From contig JAWZYU010000030.1 of the NCBI GenBank assembly GCA_038380435.1, positions 61,701,817-61,765,816 of the forward strand: 64,000 nt of DNA, read 5' to 3'. Positions 1 to 13,140 of the stretch are shown here, piece after piece. Source of the DNA: Ryuthela nishihirai. Its lineage: Eukaryota > Arthropoda > Arachnida > Araneae > Heptathelidae. The translations under genes were made by a program, and so were the position numbers. Each line of letters opens with the position of its first letter. Within the stretch, counting starts at the first letter, position 1. Below the pieces are notes generated by a model. The model saw only the letters and a list, made by a program, of their open reading frames with translations. It searched no databases and had not been told where the DNA came from.

Positions 1-2340
1 AAATGTATTATTCAAAAGAATTTCTTTTTATGGTGGATCTCTGCTTTGAAAGCAATGTATTGGAAACGCTTTGTACTTCCATCTTTTTAAGTGTACATTT
101 TCTTAGTGGTACATGCCAGTTACCTGTTCCATACATATTAACAGGAAAACTTTTAATTGCTGTGATGATTTTTGTTTTTTCAGTCATATTTGACTGGTTG
201 TCCTGTTTACTGTTATTTCATCAAAATTAATTAGCTCAATCTTGATATCTAGTGTTTATGTGCATAAAAATAATACCAAAATACTTTTGTTTCCTAATGC
301 TGAGAGAATTGTTATTAGTATTGTAATTGCATAAATCTCAGTGTGCATGCTATGGGTGATAATTTGTAAGATCACAAAAATTTATATCATGAGTAAAATG
401 TATTAAAATACTCTGTGATTTTAAATATCATGGCTGTGTTTTTTGTTCCTCTGGTTATGGGAATATACATATGTGGGTAGTATATACTTAAGATAGACAC
501 TTCCATCAAAGTATGCTAAGTGTATAGGTCCCAGTAAACTTCAATGTACATAAGGACACTTCTGAAGCCCTTTTTTGTTAGTGAACAAGTTTTGTTTAGG
601 CATTGTGTACTTGCTAGGTATAAGAAATAAAATTTAGCAATTTGGATAAGAAAATTCTTCGGTAAAATTTCTGTTTCTAAAAGATCTAGAAGAAATTATT
701 GTTTAGAACTTAACAGTTTTTAAATGATGGATATTATGATCACAAATGACGAGTTTGTTTATATAACTTAAAAATATTAAAATTCTAGAATTTGTACTGT
801 AATACTTTTGTATTTTAAAATAAATGAATGCCTTTGGAGTAATGTATTCATTACTAGATTCATTCAGTTAGTACAATCGAAAACATTCTTAATGTTTTTG
901 CATACATTTATAAAACACATATGAACATTAACAACAATTTAAATATTTACATTTATATTTTAATATATTCCATTTGAGTTAATGTTTCATCTGTTTATAT
1001 TTTTGTTTAATATTTAGCAGTATAGATTTAATGTGCTTCATGTTTGAGTCAGGAATTCTAAAATTATTTTACAGGTAAATGTTTCCCTTTCAAAATACAG
1101 AACTGCTGATATATTTTAAGGATTATTTTCTATTTTATAATATTATAGTATCAGATTTTAAATAGTATATTCATATTTTTTATTGCAAAAATTTACTAAA
1201 TTATAGAATTATAGAGGTAAGGTTAACCAGGATCCCAAATCAGCCACAATAATAGGTTTATTAACTACCCAAATACATCATGAAATCGTTAAACATATAT
1301 TTGTATTACATACATAAATCATTAACTATCATATTTGTGTACATTCCATAAGATTATAAATATGTGGATTGAATTTTCTTCTTAAAGTTCAATTTTCACT
1401 ACTACTTTAATCAAAATCATAGTCATGTCTTTTAATAGATCAAAAAAAAAATCTTTCACAGTCTTTGCTAATGAAAATTATGAGATTTTTTTAATGGTTC
1501 AATGATATGATTAATAGAATGGCCAACTTGAAAATTTAATTTTTATTCTGGCTATATTAGCATTTTGAAAATCTTGCTATTAGTCTAAAATATTTGAAAA
1601 TTTGTTTTAAAAGGGGTAGTGAAGGTGGCTTATGTTTTTCAAATTGTTTCATGCTATCTGTGACTTTTAAAAAATTCTCTTACATATTCAACTGAAACAT
1701 ATTGCATGTTTGTGTGTGTGACCAAGTGCTTTACAATGTGAGATTGCAGTAATTAATCAAATATTTTGCGGAAAAAATTTTCGCCGACATTCCACAAAAT
1801 ATTTATTGATTTATCAACGCCAAAAGAGCAGCAGGTAACACTGTGATTATCATCCATGTTTAAGTAGTTATTAAAATACTCAGTTTGATATTCTTTTATA
1901 CTGTGACAGATTAATAGAATTCAACATCATAAAATGCATTAATATATCCAAAGAATTTTTGTTCAAATCCAGGGGCAATTAAAATGTTATTGCTGCAGAA
2001 TTTATTTTAGTTACTACCTTATGTTAATGATTCTGAAAAAGAGTGAAATTAATATTAAAATAAGTTAAACATAATGTAATTAATAGCCAAGATTAAGTTT
2101 TAGTAGTGCTTGGATAAGCTATGATATTAGCAAGTTTTAAGTCTGAAGCCAAAATTGTGTAGTAAGAAGATGGTTCATTTAAATATTTTTAGTTAAAAGC
2201 TCAAACCGTAGTTGCTCTGTAATTATTTTTCATTGAGTTTAAATAACTAAAACCTTGTAACGATTTACCTTAACGTATATGATAATCAGTTTGGCAGTGG
2301 TTGTGCAGGACTTAAAAGAAATAAAAGGTCTAAAATAGAT
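1..2340. other. AT-rich non-coding DNA, no gene recognised
   Basis: Only short stop-riddled frames, none with a known motif or a splice-supported exon. A piece at about 1765-1860 resembles the outer part of the foldback tRNA-like element at 51.7 kb (shared AATATTTATTGATTTAT and GGTAAC..TGTG) and is probably a relic of that family. Could include the 3' UTR or intron of an unseen neighbouring gene, but nothing shows this. Confidence 0.5.
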
Positions 2341-2350
2341 AAATTGTTTG

Positions 2351-2510
2351 GATTGCTTTTTGCATGAGCAGCACTTTTTGCTTCACATGGGTTAAATGGC
2401 TGAATCATGAGGACATTAAGATTCTGAATAATGTTTAGATAGGAGATCCAGTGAATGTCTGTTAGGAGAGCAGATGGAAGATTTTTGTCAAGGTATGGCT
2501 CTCCTCTCCT
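2351..2510 (-). repeat. Decayed SINE A fragment (antisense)
   Basis: In antisense it keeps the order of landmarks seen in better copies (48.2, 49.1 kb): the GTGC..AAAAAGTGC tail, the 'wallet' GGGTTAAATGGC, GTGAATGTCTGTTAGGAG and AAGGTATGGCTCTCCT. Heavily diverged, so an old insertion. The tRNA-like head is not recognisable. Confidence 0.6.
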
Positions 2511-3601
2511 GTATGTAAAACTTTACCAACCATTTACCTGAATCCAATTGAAAGCTTTCTGACTGAGGACTGAGGTAGAACATGATAAGATAAAATCTTG
2601 AGCAGAGTTGGAACTCATAAAAAAAGGAGGTGGTGGGTAATGTAATTCAGCCTAACATGTCAGCTCTTTAACATAGCTATGAGCATAATTTTTGTGCAGT
2701 AAACAGTGGAGAAAATGCAAAACTACAAATCTATTAGGGTTAATACAACATCTATTACTATCAATTGACTTAATCTTCAAGTTCTACTTCATACAACTTC
2801 TAAAATATTTTTTTCTGAGATGCCACTGTTAGTGGTAATAAATTGTGTAATATTGAACAAGTATATTTTTTGGTATGAATAATCTTTGCAGAAAAATATG
2901 CATTTTAATGAAAATATTTGTTGGTCTTGCATGGCAATTACAAACTTTCTTGCAGGATGTTGTAAGAAGTGTATCCATTCCTGTTTTATTAGGTTTCTAT
3001 TTTTTTTATTTTAATATATTTTTTTTGTTGTAATCAGCGCTGCCTCTAAACTGGGCCATGTGTGACAATTCATCAAGTACCATACACCTAATTATTGCCA
3101 TTATGAACATTCTCAGCAATGGTGACTTGTACATATTTCGGTAGATTCAAAGAAACTTTTGTCATATAATCAGCACTTCGTTGTGTTTCTGACAGGACTA
3201 AATAAATATAACTTTTGCTCCATATTCACTATGCTGGACTAGAAAATTACATAAGTTTTTTCTTTTAAATATATAGTTCACATATGACTATTACTTTGAT
3301 ATTAGTATAAATACCAAAATATGGATGGAAAAGAAAAGAAACTTTATAAAATGTATTTGAAATTAAATTGAAAAAATCATTATTAATGTAGTAGGAAATA
3401 TATTTTATGACTCAATAAATTTTTGAAATAATTTTGAAAAGAAATATTAAGGTTGACTCTTACCATACACACCAGATTTCTCAAATGCCATTCTATCAAA
3501 ATATATATAATGGTCAATCTAGATAGAATTTTAATCCATTTTATAGCTTTGCTAAATGGCTTTATTCTTTTTTACCAAAAATATTCAACCCTCTTCCAAA
3601 T

Positions 3602-3932
3602 AATAAGCTGAAAAAATTTTATTTTGCTGTAGTGGGATTTGAACTCACATATTTCATGAATTCCATGTCTACAGGAGTCACCTCCTGTGATACTTTATTA
3701 TTGAATTATTGATTTAACACGAGCGATATATATTATCATTCATCCTATGTGACAACACAGTTGTTAGTTTCCCTACAGATGGTGCCACTGTTCAAACAAA
3801 TGCAAATGTGAGAAAGTTTGTAAGTCGCACCAGCTGAAGAAAAAATGTTAGCTGTTGATGGTGTAGTGGCATGTTTGTAGGAGATGTGGGTTCAAATCCC
3901 ACTCAAGGTGAAACCAATTTTTTCAGCTTATT
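3602..3932. mobile_element. Foldback element with inverted tRNA-like ends (family F2)
   Basis: Bounded by inverted copies of AATAAGCTGAAAAAATTT. Just inside each end lies an RNA polymerase III B-box-like sequence in opposite orientation: GGGATTTGAACTCACA near 3635 (antisense) and TGTGGGTTCAAATCCCAC near 3880 (sense). A tRNA-like A-box/D-arm (GGTGTAGTGGCATG) precedes the right one. The centre carries ATGGTGCCA, also present in the copies at 45.7 and 51.7 kb. A short direct repeat (TTCATGARTTCCATGTCTA) occurs after the left tRNA-like part and again just outside the right end, with a third partial copy near 8095-8140. Confidence 0.6.
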
Positions 3933-4829
3933 ATTTCATGAGTTCCATGTCTAGAGGACGTCTCCTGTGATTCTTTACTGCTGTATTCAAAATATTTGAA
4001 AAATATTTTATAATTTCTACAAGAGGAAAAAAATAAGCATTATTAAAACTACAAGAAATAAGAACTCTGACAATATGTGTTTGAAAATCATTATTCATTT
4101 TCATATTGCATTATTAAAATTATTGTTCTGAATAGCTTTGGTTCAACTTTTTTCTTAGTTCTTTAGTAATGTATTGTATTTTGCAGAATGATATGCACAC
4201 TTCTTCCTATTTACACCTAATTTTGAGTATTCAAAACTAATATTTGTTATTTTTACTTGTGTAATATGTCCTCTATGCCACATGTCATGAATCAAAAATG
4301 GCTTGCTCTTGAATCCTTATTACATTTAATAACAAGAAAGTACAGTTCACATAGGATTCTACATATGCATAACAAATGGAGTTCTCCATGCTAAACAAAG
4401 TGGTTATAATATGCATTTTGTCAAAAATGTTAGGTCCCTATTTTGTAAATACCTTAGTACATATTTCATGTATCTCAGTTTGAGTTATAGTAAAATAAAT
4501 ATTTTTGGAAGTAGTATCTTCAGGGTTGGGGAAATTCGTTCTTCCATGGCAAGTGAATTTTCTGTCATGACTTGTTACTTTCAACGTTAGAAAAAAAAGC
4601 AGTGTTGTTAATTTCGTTTGATTCACATAAAAGCAGGAAACATTTTTGTCCCTCCCACCCACATTGTTATATGCTTTTGATTTAACTTATGGTAAAAACT
4701 GCTGGCTGATCAGATTTTTCTGACTTCACTACCCTGGGAATCTGTATATTAATCAGTCATCACAATTATGCCCCAGTGATTGCAAAAAAAAAAGTTTCAC
4801 TTCAGTTTTCTAGTGCTCATAGCTTAAGG

Positions 4830-5010
4830 CAGTGGTTCTCAATCTTTTATGCTTTGCATACTCCCTGGAAATGTGTATGTAACTGGCATACCCCTTATGT
4901 AGATAGATAAAACTAGTTATAGTATAATAATGCTAACTTAACGATTTGTAACTAGATCTAGCGACTTCTGAGCTCTCACTGCATAACCCAAAAAACGTTG
5001 AGAACCCCTG
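4830..5010. mobile_element. hAT-type MITE with perfect 8-bp target-site duplication
   Basis: Termini CAGTGGTTCTCAA and TTGAGAACCCCTG form terminal inverted repeats typical of hAT non-autonomous elements. The flanks are GCTTAAGG at 4822-4829 and again at 5011-5018, an exact 8-bp duplication. 181 bp, no coding capacity. Confidence 0.93.
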
Positions 5011-5538
5011 GCTTAAGGAACAGAGAATGTTAAAAGTCTTCATGAACAAATTAAGTGGTAAATTGAGGATATAGGATTCTCATTAGGGAGCCCCGTTGTT
5101 TCATGCATATTATTTGTGTGGGCTGTTATTAATGGATACAGTTTTAATTCATATTTAGCCAGAACTCCCCATTTGCTTTTATCTGATCTTTACAGGGCCT
5201 TTGGAAGAAATTTAGGTAATGAAAAGTGTTGTAAAAGACAGTATAGTTATATAATCCATTAGACATAATGTTGCATAATCATGCATGTGTTGCATGCATA
5301 TTACATATTTCTTGCCTCATCTGCTATTGAGATAGCTACTATCCATCGGGTATGTTATTGAGATACCTATTATCCATGAAGTATGCTATTGAGATCTGTC
5401 ATCTGTTCTTGAGATGTATTCCAGCTATTGTAATTACTCTTTGATATGCCCAGATTAGCTTGGCTAGTTTAATAACTATACTAGAAGTTGAGTATTACAA
5501 TACTCTTTAAAGAGTTGTTTTTTGATTATTTTCCAAGT

Positions 5539-5790
5539 CAGCAATTCCCAAATTGTGGTATGCAAGTTTAGTGCCAACATTGATTCATAGATAGATTTGC
5601 ATAACATTGCAACATGACAAATGCAAGAAAATAAATAATTTTTCAGCACTATTTATTTTGCTCATATACCTTATTTGAAAATACTTTTTCCATTAGCAAA
5701 ATGTTTTGTAAGCTATATTTACCTAATATTGGTAACAAAAGCAATTGCTAGGCATTTGGTGGTATGTGGAAAAAAGTTTGGGAACTGCTA
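5539..5790. mobile_element. hAT-type MITE
   Basis: Ends CAGCAATTCCCAAA and TTTGGGAACTGCTA are inverted repeats of the hAT CAG..GTTCCCAAA type. Flanks TTCCAAGT (5531-5538) and TTTTAAGT (5791-5798) match at six of eight positions, consistent with an aged 8-bp duplication. 252 bp, AT-rich, non-coding. Confidence 0.8.
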
Positions 5791-5799
5791 TTTTAAGTA

Positions 5800-8040
5800 A
5801 TTGATTCTGTTTATTCATGTAATTGGAAAACAGCTTCTCTAAGTGACTATAGTGAGAGTATCTAATTTAGAATATTGTACTCTTATATATCAATATATAA
5901 ATACATTGAAATATAAGTAGAAATGTGTTATTCCCATGTTTGTATTGTGTTCATGTTATATGTTATTAACACTATTGTAAAGATTTAATTGTAACATGCT
6001 AAGAATAGAAGTAATTTAGGGATAAAATAATCCTGATGAAAATGGTAAATAGTATAATAGTATTATTTTCTTTAGGACTGGTTTTTATATTCCTCAGGAA
6101 GTTTCAACTGAAGGGGGTAGTTAAAGCATTAATACATTTTATCAATTAAGTTGTATAAAAATTTTCAAATGATAGGATGGTATCGTTTTTAGATAGTTAT
6201 TGTGAACCATGAGCACAAACCCATTTATATCTATATCTTGCTGATTGAATTTTCAAGCTTATAATTTTTATTGTAAGACTAAACAGAAACTGTTTTAAAA
6301 TCAATATCAGTTCCTGATCATGCTAAAATATTAATACCCATCTAAATTCACATGGCAATCCTTGCTAATAGAGATCCAGTAGTATTTATAATATAGATTT
6401 AACTTTTATTTGTAACCTCAGGATGCTTTAAAAAATTTAATAAAATTCATTGTTAATGCTAACAAATTAAATATAAAAGCATATATGAACAAAAGTATCA
6501 TAATATGGTGCAGCATTTTGTATTGTGCACATATAATATGGTGCAGCATTTACTTCCATTGCACTTAATATAAACAGTTTTAAAAATCTATTGCTAATCA
6601 TATTTACAGATTTTGACATACTCTCAAAATTTAAATCTGGTTAAGCTAAAAAACTTTGAATGCAATTTAGCATCAGTTAGTGCAACAGTTCTATATTATT
6701 GGGTCTAAACTCAGTAGCAGAAGAGTACCATAGCTTTGACAGTCTTTCGAAATGAATTGGAAAATTATCATAATCGTAGCATTTAATAACAGTGTTTTGA
6801 ATTCTCAGAAACTCGCATCGGGACATTCATTAAGCTTTTTTTTTCATTATGTTAAAGATAATTAAAAATCATAGTTTAAACTCAAGGAGAGAAAAAAAAT
6901 AGCTAGCATTAATATATGTATTGGAGGTTCATATGCGATTTTAACATAACATCCATGTACCTCCTGTAATGTTATCATTGTAGTGTATAGAGGCTTGATT
7001 TTATAGTTGAAACGTAAAGTTGTATTCTGGAAAGTTTCATTCACTTAATTTCCTGTGAGTAACTGTTGGGGAATTTTTCAAGTGAAAGAACACTTAAACC
7101 ATTTCCAGGCACGAGACCTTTTTGTAACATCAGTAGTGTAACCACCAGTTTGGACCGAGTGGTCCACTAAATTAAATTTTTATTTTTAACAGTATGATGA
7201 TATTTAATATGAAACATGGAACCATCAACCCCCCCCCCCCCCAAAAAAAAAAAAAAAAAAAAAAAAAACAAACAGTAAGCTACTCAATCGGTTGATAGTC
7301 ATGTGAAATGAGAATCACTATCATCTAACAGGGTCCTAAGTGCTTTTGGAATTCTGAAGACTGCCGTGGTGCTTTTTCACAGGCTAATTTCCTGGTAGTA
7401 CTTTCCCAATGTCATCAAGCTTTTAAAGGTTTCAAAATAATAATCACAATATTTAATTCCTATGTAAAAGAAATTGATGCACACAACTGTGAATAGTGCA
7501 ATATGTGTAAATTGTTAGTGCATGCAATTGTTATTGTTATTTTTCACATGGTATGTTTGCTATAGTGCTATTTTTTTATTTGTTCTAAAATCTTACATTT
7601 TGAAATGTACTTGGAAATTCTTTTCTAGATTAATGCTTTATGTATTAGTAATGTTAAGCAATTTAAAGACTGTGGTCTAAGAAAAATGCTTGTCGTGTAC
7701 ATAATGGCTATTTGTTGTGAGCGAATGAACATATTTCATGCAGAGCTGTTTGTTGTATTATACAATAGATTAAAGAGAATGAAAATTATTCACAAAATGT
7801 GATAGTGTTTATGATTTGGAAGTATTGTGTAACTTGAGAAGAGAAAAAATTATTAGTGTTGTAATATACTTAAATGGTAAATGCTTTATTAAATTTCTTT
7901 TGTGGTGGTAATTTTCATATTTCCTCTCTATATAGTTATAGAATTAGAACACATGTTAAATTTTATCCGTGTTATTCTCTTTTATAGCATAAAAGCCTTT
8001 TTTTTCCCTACAAGTTAACAGTGTTGACGTTTATAAATAC
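5800..8040. other. AT-rich non-coding DNA with a C/A homopolymer tract
   Basis: No coding frame with recognisable motifs. A run of about 14 C followed by more than 20 A lies near 7230-7268. A direct repeat of ATATAATATGGTGCAGCATTT units occurs near 6500-6550. Nothing else was identified. Confidence 0.5.
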
Positions 8041-8930
8041 TTAAAAAAACATATAAACAAGAACTCATGAAATAATAATTGAAAAAAACTTTTTTCATCT
8101 TATATTTTACAAGTTCCATGTCTACAGGACACATCCTATGATTCTTTTCTACATAAACAAGAAATTTAATTGTTCACTCAAAACAATAAATTTTATTTCT
8201 GCAGAATGTTTATAAACATTATTTAGTTCAAAATAAATTGTTAGCCATTAAAGTGCTAGGCAACTTATGAGCTGTATTCCAAAGAAGCATTAGTGTCATG
8301 AGAGAGGCAGTTTTTATTTTCAGATTATTCCCTATATACTACAGATTTATAATTTACTGACCAAAAATATACATTTATAATACCATCTAAATATTTACCA
8401 ATATTTTGTACTGTTTTGTTAATAAAGCAGCATATAAATAAATTGAAGTTTATTCAAAAATTATGTGGGAATATTAATAATGCTATGTAAATGTATAAAT
8501 ACTTTGCTAGTGGGAAATACGCGTATTAATTTTCCAAAATATTTGGTGAGTGAAAATATGAAAGAAATTATATAAATTTTGTTTCCAATATCTTCTATTT
8601 TTCCAGATGTTTTCTTCAGTTGAATTAAGAGCTTTTATTTATTATGATTGAATATTAAAGTTGAATAGACTCCTTTTGTCAAAACCACAAGTATACTCCA
8701 GTATCTTTAATTTAGCAGCATTAGGGTACAGACTAAGCCAGATCATGGATTTTTCCTGAACCATGGATTCTCCTATTTTTTATCAGCAATTAAAAACACT
8801 GTACAGTGCCAAATTTCAACAATTCATCTTTTTTTTTTAACTTATATAGGTAATTATAAAGCTGTTAGAAAGCAATAAACACCAGTGCAATGCCATATAT
8901 CAATTGCACCTTATCATTTGCATTCATTTC

Positions 8931-9259
8931 AAGCATGTTTTAGTGTTACAGTGCAGTATTTCAGTGTTACAGTGTGTATGAAAATGTATACAGAGAAAAA
9001 ATTGTCTTGAGCTGTATAGATACCGAACCCACGACCTCCTGAGGACATGTCAGATGCTATGACCATTGAGTTACTGGCTAATGATCAATCTCCTCTATTG
9101 CTGATGTTAATCTATACCCCATTTAGTTTGACCCTATGATATATAGACTTATTATCAATAAGAGGTCGTGGATTTGGATTCCATCCGGCTCAAGACAGTT
9201 TTTGTTCTACACTCATTTCTATCACGTACTGAAACAGCCTAACGTGATTAAATGTTGAA
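8931..9259 (-). mobile_element. Foldback element with inverted tRNA-like modules (family F1)
   Basis: Left part in antisense contains a complete tRNA-like module (A-box region ACTCAATGGTCATAGCA, anticodon-stem-like CTGACATGTCCTCAGG, T-arm GGTCGTGGGTTCGG). The right end carries only the 3' half in the other orientation (GGTCGTGGATTTGG..CGGCTCAAGACAG). Both ends then run outward into related tails containing GTCTTGAGC and a diverged CATTTAATCAC. The same architecture in the opposite orientation occurs at 33.6-33.9 kb, which shows it is the element's structure and not chance. Confidence 0.65.
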
Positions 9260-10060
9260 TAAACCAATGATGTGCTGTGCATTAATTTGTGTAAATAAGC
9301 TTAACTGTTGAATGAAGTCTGAAATCTAGTTCGTCCATTCCATCAATTTAAGATGAGATTCTGTAAAAGTGGCCAAAAATTAGTCTAACCCTCCTTTACC
9401 GTTAATGGTTCTTAATTTCGGAGCAGTTTCATTGGGTAGACAAAGTAAATGGAATTTAGACAGTTTTATGATGTCTAGCTGCTGCTGTTGTTTTGAGCTA
9501 TTGTGTTCATTTTGCCATCTGTCTGTCCTTCTGTAGACATTAATTTTTTTTGTTTTTAGAGAGAAATAAAAAATTATTAGTTGGATTGATATTGATGAAA
9601 TTTTTAGATGCGCATTTTCCGAATCTCACAGTAGCTTTTAACAGTGCCTTCTAACTGTGAAAAAAAAACTGGAAAATATAACTTGAAACGAATATTGAAC
9701 TGAATCAGAATTTTGGTGATCAAAAGTAATGACTCCTTACTGCTTGGGGTAGTAAAAAGCATTTTTTTTTAAAGAGAAACGAAAAATTATCTTAGTGTTT
9801 ATGGGTAGTAATAAAACATTACTATTTGCATTTTCTCAATCATATATTAATTCTAATTTTTCACTGTTAGTTGCTAAAGCTGGAAAGTAAAAAAAATCCA
9901 TTCTCTTTGAAAATAAGCATCCCATATTCGCCACATGTGATATATATTCTAGCTTAGGATGTTAAATACATAATTCTCAAGCAACTTTCGTTCTTAATGG
10001 CCAACAGATTAATTAGTGTGCGGTGTAAATATATCCTGATCTAGTTTTTGCATTTGGCAC

Positions 10061-10360
10061 TGCAGACCAATTCTAACAAAGTTCTGTTTGAATGTGATTT
10101 GCAGTCAATATCAAAGTGTCCCCCTTTTTCTCATGCTTTTGGGCACACTGTTTATAACTCGATTTACTAATCTATAATTTTGTCTGCATAAACACGGCCA
10201 GACCAACACAGTCTCTCCCTACATAAATGTTGCATATAAAGGTGGTCATCGACTCTTTTGTTCAACCTAATTTATATCCAAGCCACTTAATAACCAAGAT
10301 ACTGTGCCAACATTTAGAATCAAAAGCATGCATTTTCCTATTATCTTGCAAAGTGTCTGT
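10061..10360 (-). repeat. 3' fragment of LINE B (antisense), uninterrupted
   Basis: Matches the 3' part of the LINE at 56.49-60.13 kb: GACCAATTCTAA, GGGCACACTGTT, CCAGACCAACACAGTCTCT and ATCAAAAGCAT occur in the same order and orientation. In this copy the segments are contiguous, whereas in the 56.5-kb copy a 1.48-kb mariner separates them. It therefore serves as an empty-site reference. Confidence 0.75.
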
Positions 10361-10854
10361 TTCTTTATCGTAGCAAACTTAACACAAAACACACGGTAAA
10401 TGTGAAAACGGGGATTATATATCTGTTCATGTCTAATGCAATATTTTTTCTCAATCAAATTCGTGTTTTTTAAAAAGAAGAGCGGGAGCTTATTTTTGTG
10501 ATGTTTAGGCAGTTTGCTGTCGCTTAAAGGGCTAGAAATTAAATCCGACATAAACGAAAAAGAGTGAGAATGATTTTTAAAAAAATGTAAAGCGATAATA
10601 ATTATATAAACTATATCATGTAAAACTCGCACTTCAAAAATTTCTTAAAATATAATTTTTAAATGTCAGGTTGTATCTACAGAAAAGTTCACTGGAATTA
10701 TGCTTTTCTTGAAAATCTTTCCACATTTCAAGATCTATACTTTAAAGCAGCAGTGCCTGGATAGTTTGAATCAGTTCCTCTGAAGTGCAGGGCCTCTGAC
10801 TGCTGTGCATAAAAGGGCCATACAGAGGTCAAACAATCCAACCTCCCATTCTTC

Positions 10855-10925
10855 AGGGGGCGGGGGGCTCAGTCGGTAGCGCGCCAGGTTCATAATCTGC
10901 AGTTCCCAGTGCTTTTAGTAAAGTA
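10855..10925 (+). repeat. SINE A head fragment
   Basis: Only the tRNA-like head remains: GGCTCAGTCGGTAGCGCGCC then AGGTTCATAATCTGCAG. The CATAAT in the anticodon-loop position is closer to elongator tRNA-Met than the CGTAAT of other copies. The rest of the element is absent. Confidence 0.7.
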
Positions 10926-13140
10926 TACTCAATCTCTTTAACTGTGAAAGCGGTTTTTACGGAGAAATGTCACTAAAAATAAATTGAAGATCTCGCGTAA
11001 ATCTTTCTAATTCACCATTCTTTTTTATGTTTGGAGTTATTAAGGTGAAAACATTTACTAACAACACTGTTATACTAATTTTGCTACTGTTATACCAATT
11101 CTAACATTTGCAAAATTAGAATAATTATACAAACTTCTAACGCAACATTTATTTTAGTAAGTGAACTTTAAAAATAGCTTTTTACAGAAAATAATGTCAC
11201 TGATTACCTCCAGGGACATATTTCTGTATAACTCAAATTTTCACGAGAATTTCGATATACAGAAATATTTCTTCAATAAAATAGTGAAACTGGAACATTT
11301 ACGTCGCTTTTAAATGTTCATTACAAGAATATTTTTCTTCAAAATACGCGAAAAGAAAATAATTTTAAACTTTCAAAATTATGCTTATTTCAGCAAAGGA
11401 TATAGGGATCAATGTGTTTTAATTAGCATTTGAGGTTAATGTGGAAAGTGTGTACGCAGATAAGCCAGCTTCCACAACGTTTTAAATATCAACGAAAATG
11501 TGATTTCATTGAAAGCTTCCACTTCAAGGGCATTAATCCGTAAAATAAGGCTATATTCGACGCTATGAAAGTACAAATTTCGTTTTCTAGTGGCTAAATG
11601 AAAAAATTCCAGATTTGGTAAAGCCAAAGCTCTGGCAAACTATTCTGAAAATATTAGTAATACTTGAGCAGTAGAGATAGATTCGAATATTAAGAAAAGC
11701 TATTTTCCGATTTTTAAGATATAATTAAATTCAACGTACTTCACATAAACTAGTAAACGAAGTGATCTGTCGATTTCCAGAATTCACGTTTCTTTAACTG
11801 CCCAGATATTTTTCTTGTGCGATCTTTTGGGAAAGCTTTCATCAATTTCCCTTTGCAGAATTAGTGCAGCCGAAAACAGCACAATGTGTCATTTTAACAA
11901 GCTTAAAAACCTTAAGTTTATCGAAGAAAACAAATGAGGATTATAATAGGCGATTTGCATTAAAACCGATCTAATTCAATATAAAACCAATACACGTGTA
12001 AACTTTACCTGTAACTAGAGATGTGTAGTTCGAGTGAACTATTTCCTGTGCTGAAGTAGTTTGAGAACTAGTTTGTGTATTAAAGAAAAGTTCACTATTT
12101 CCTGTTTCGGAAGATAGACTACAGTGTTTGCGAACTATTCGTTCACACCGGAGGCTACGTTCAAACTGAATTGTCAGTCGCAGATAAAGGGGAAGACTGA
12201 TAAGTGTCCCCTGGCTCTCGATACCAAGGTCTCTTGTTCTAAACCAGCTGTAGATGAATTTTTTTTTTCCGTACAGGTGCTTTAGAGTTTCCGGGCCTCG
12301 TTCATAGAGGCATTGCGATACCTTCATTATATCCATGGGGTCTATAGGTACTGATGTGCAAAATGCCTCTTTTCAAAGATTCGATTCCTTTGAATGGAGT
12401 CGCTTAAAAGAGTCATTAAAAAGATTCGTTCTTTTGACTCATTTGATTCTTTGAGTGAGCCGCTCAGATGAATCGAATCAGTTGCTAGTTAACGTAACCC
12501 AGAGAGATTGGTTAAAATCATTGAGGTAGTAATACTAGAGACAGGACTGGTCACAGACGGCTGTCTGCCTACTGCTTAATGAGGCAAGATACTCGTGATG
12601 CTTTGCGAATTGGCTGCGAACAACGATGAAGGCTATTTAAAAATGCTTAACAAATGATTTAAATGAGACAGAACTTTGCTGTTTTTTGTTTTTTATTTCA
12701 ATGAGGTTATTCCAATGTAGTAATTAAAGCAAAACAGATTTAATACACACTGATTTATATCAAATGAAAAGCGAAGACGCTGGAAACTGCTTCTCTTTCA
12801 AATTGAGATTTTGTACGAAAATTAAAAAAATATTCGATATGTTCTTAATATATGATTAAAGCTGAACTAAATTGACTGTAAACTTAGCAGACTTTAATTT
12901 GAGCCCATTTCAAACAGGAACAATGGTAGTAATAATGTAATGTGGACTATTTCATTCATTAGTTTTAAAATCTAATACATGATCAAATCATTCAGTTTAA
13001 GCGAAAGCCCTCAAAATTTATAGACCTTAATAGTGCAAATCTGCGCCTCATTTAAAAAAACGTGAAAAGTCACATTTATTTTCTTCTTTCATTAAAAAAT
13101 ATTAATTTTTATTAAAAATTGAAAGAAATAATCAGAGTAA
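10926..13140. other. Non-coding DNA, unassigned
   Basis: No coding region is supported. Two short sequences, TAGAGATGTG (12017) and TACTGATGTGCAAA (about 12350), look like hAT-type ends but face the same way and have no matching partner or target duplication. A cluster of GATTC/GAATC motifs at 12378-12480 is discussed in the findings. Confidence 0.4.

Noticed and set aside
3..230. Open frame at the left edge of the window
   Set aside because: Hydrophobic, low-complexity translation, no motif, no splice support; typical chance frame in AT-rich DNA.
4438..4662. 74-codon minus-strand frame
   Set aside because: Composition is protein-like, but no family motif or flanking splice signals; not enough to call a gene.
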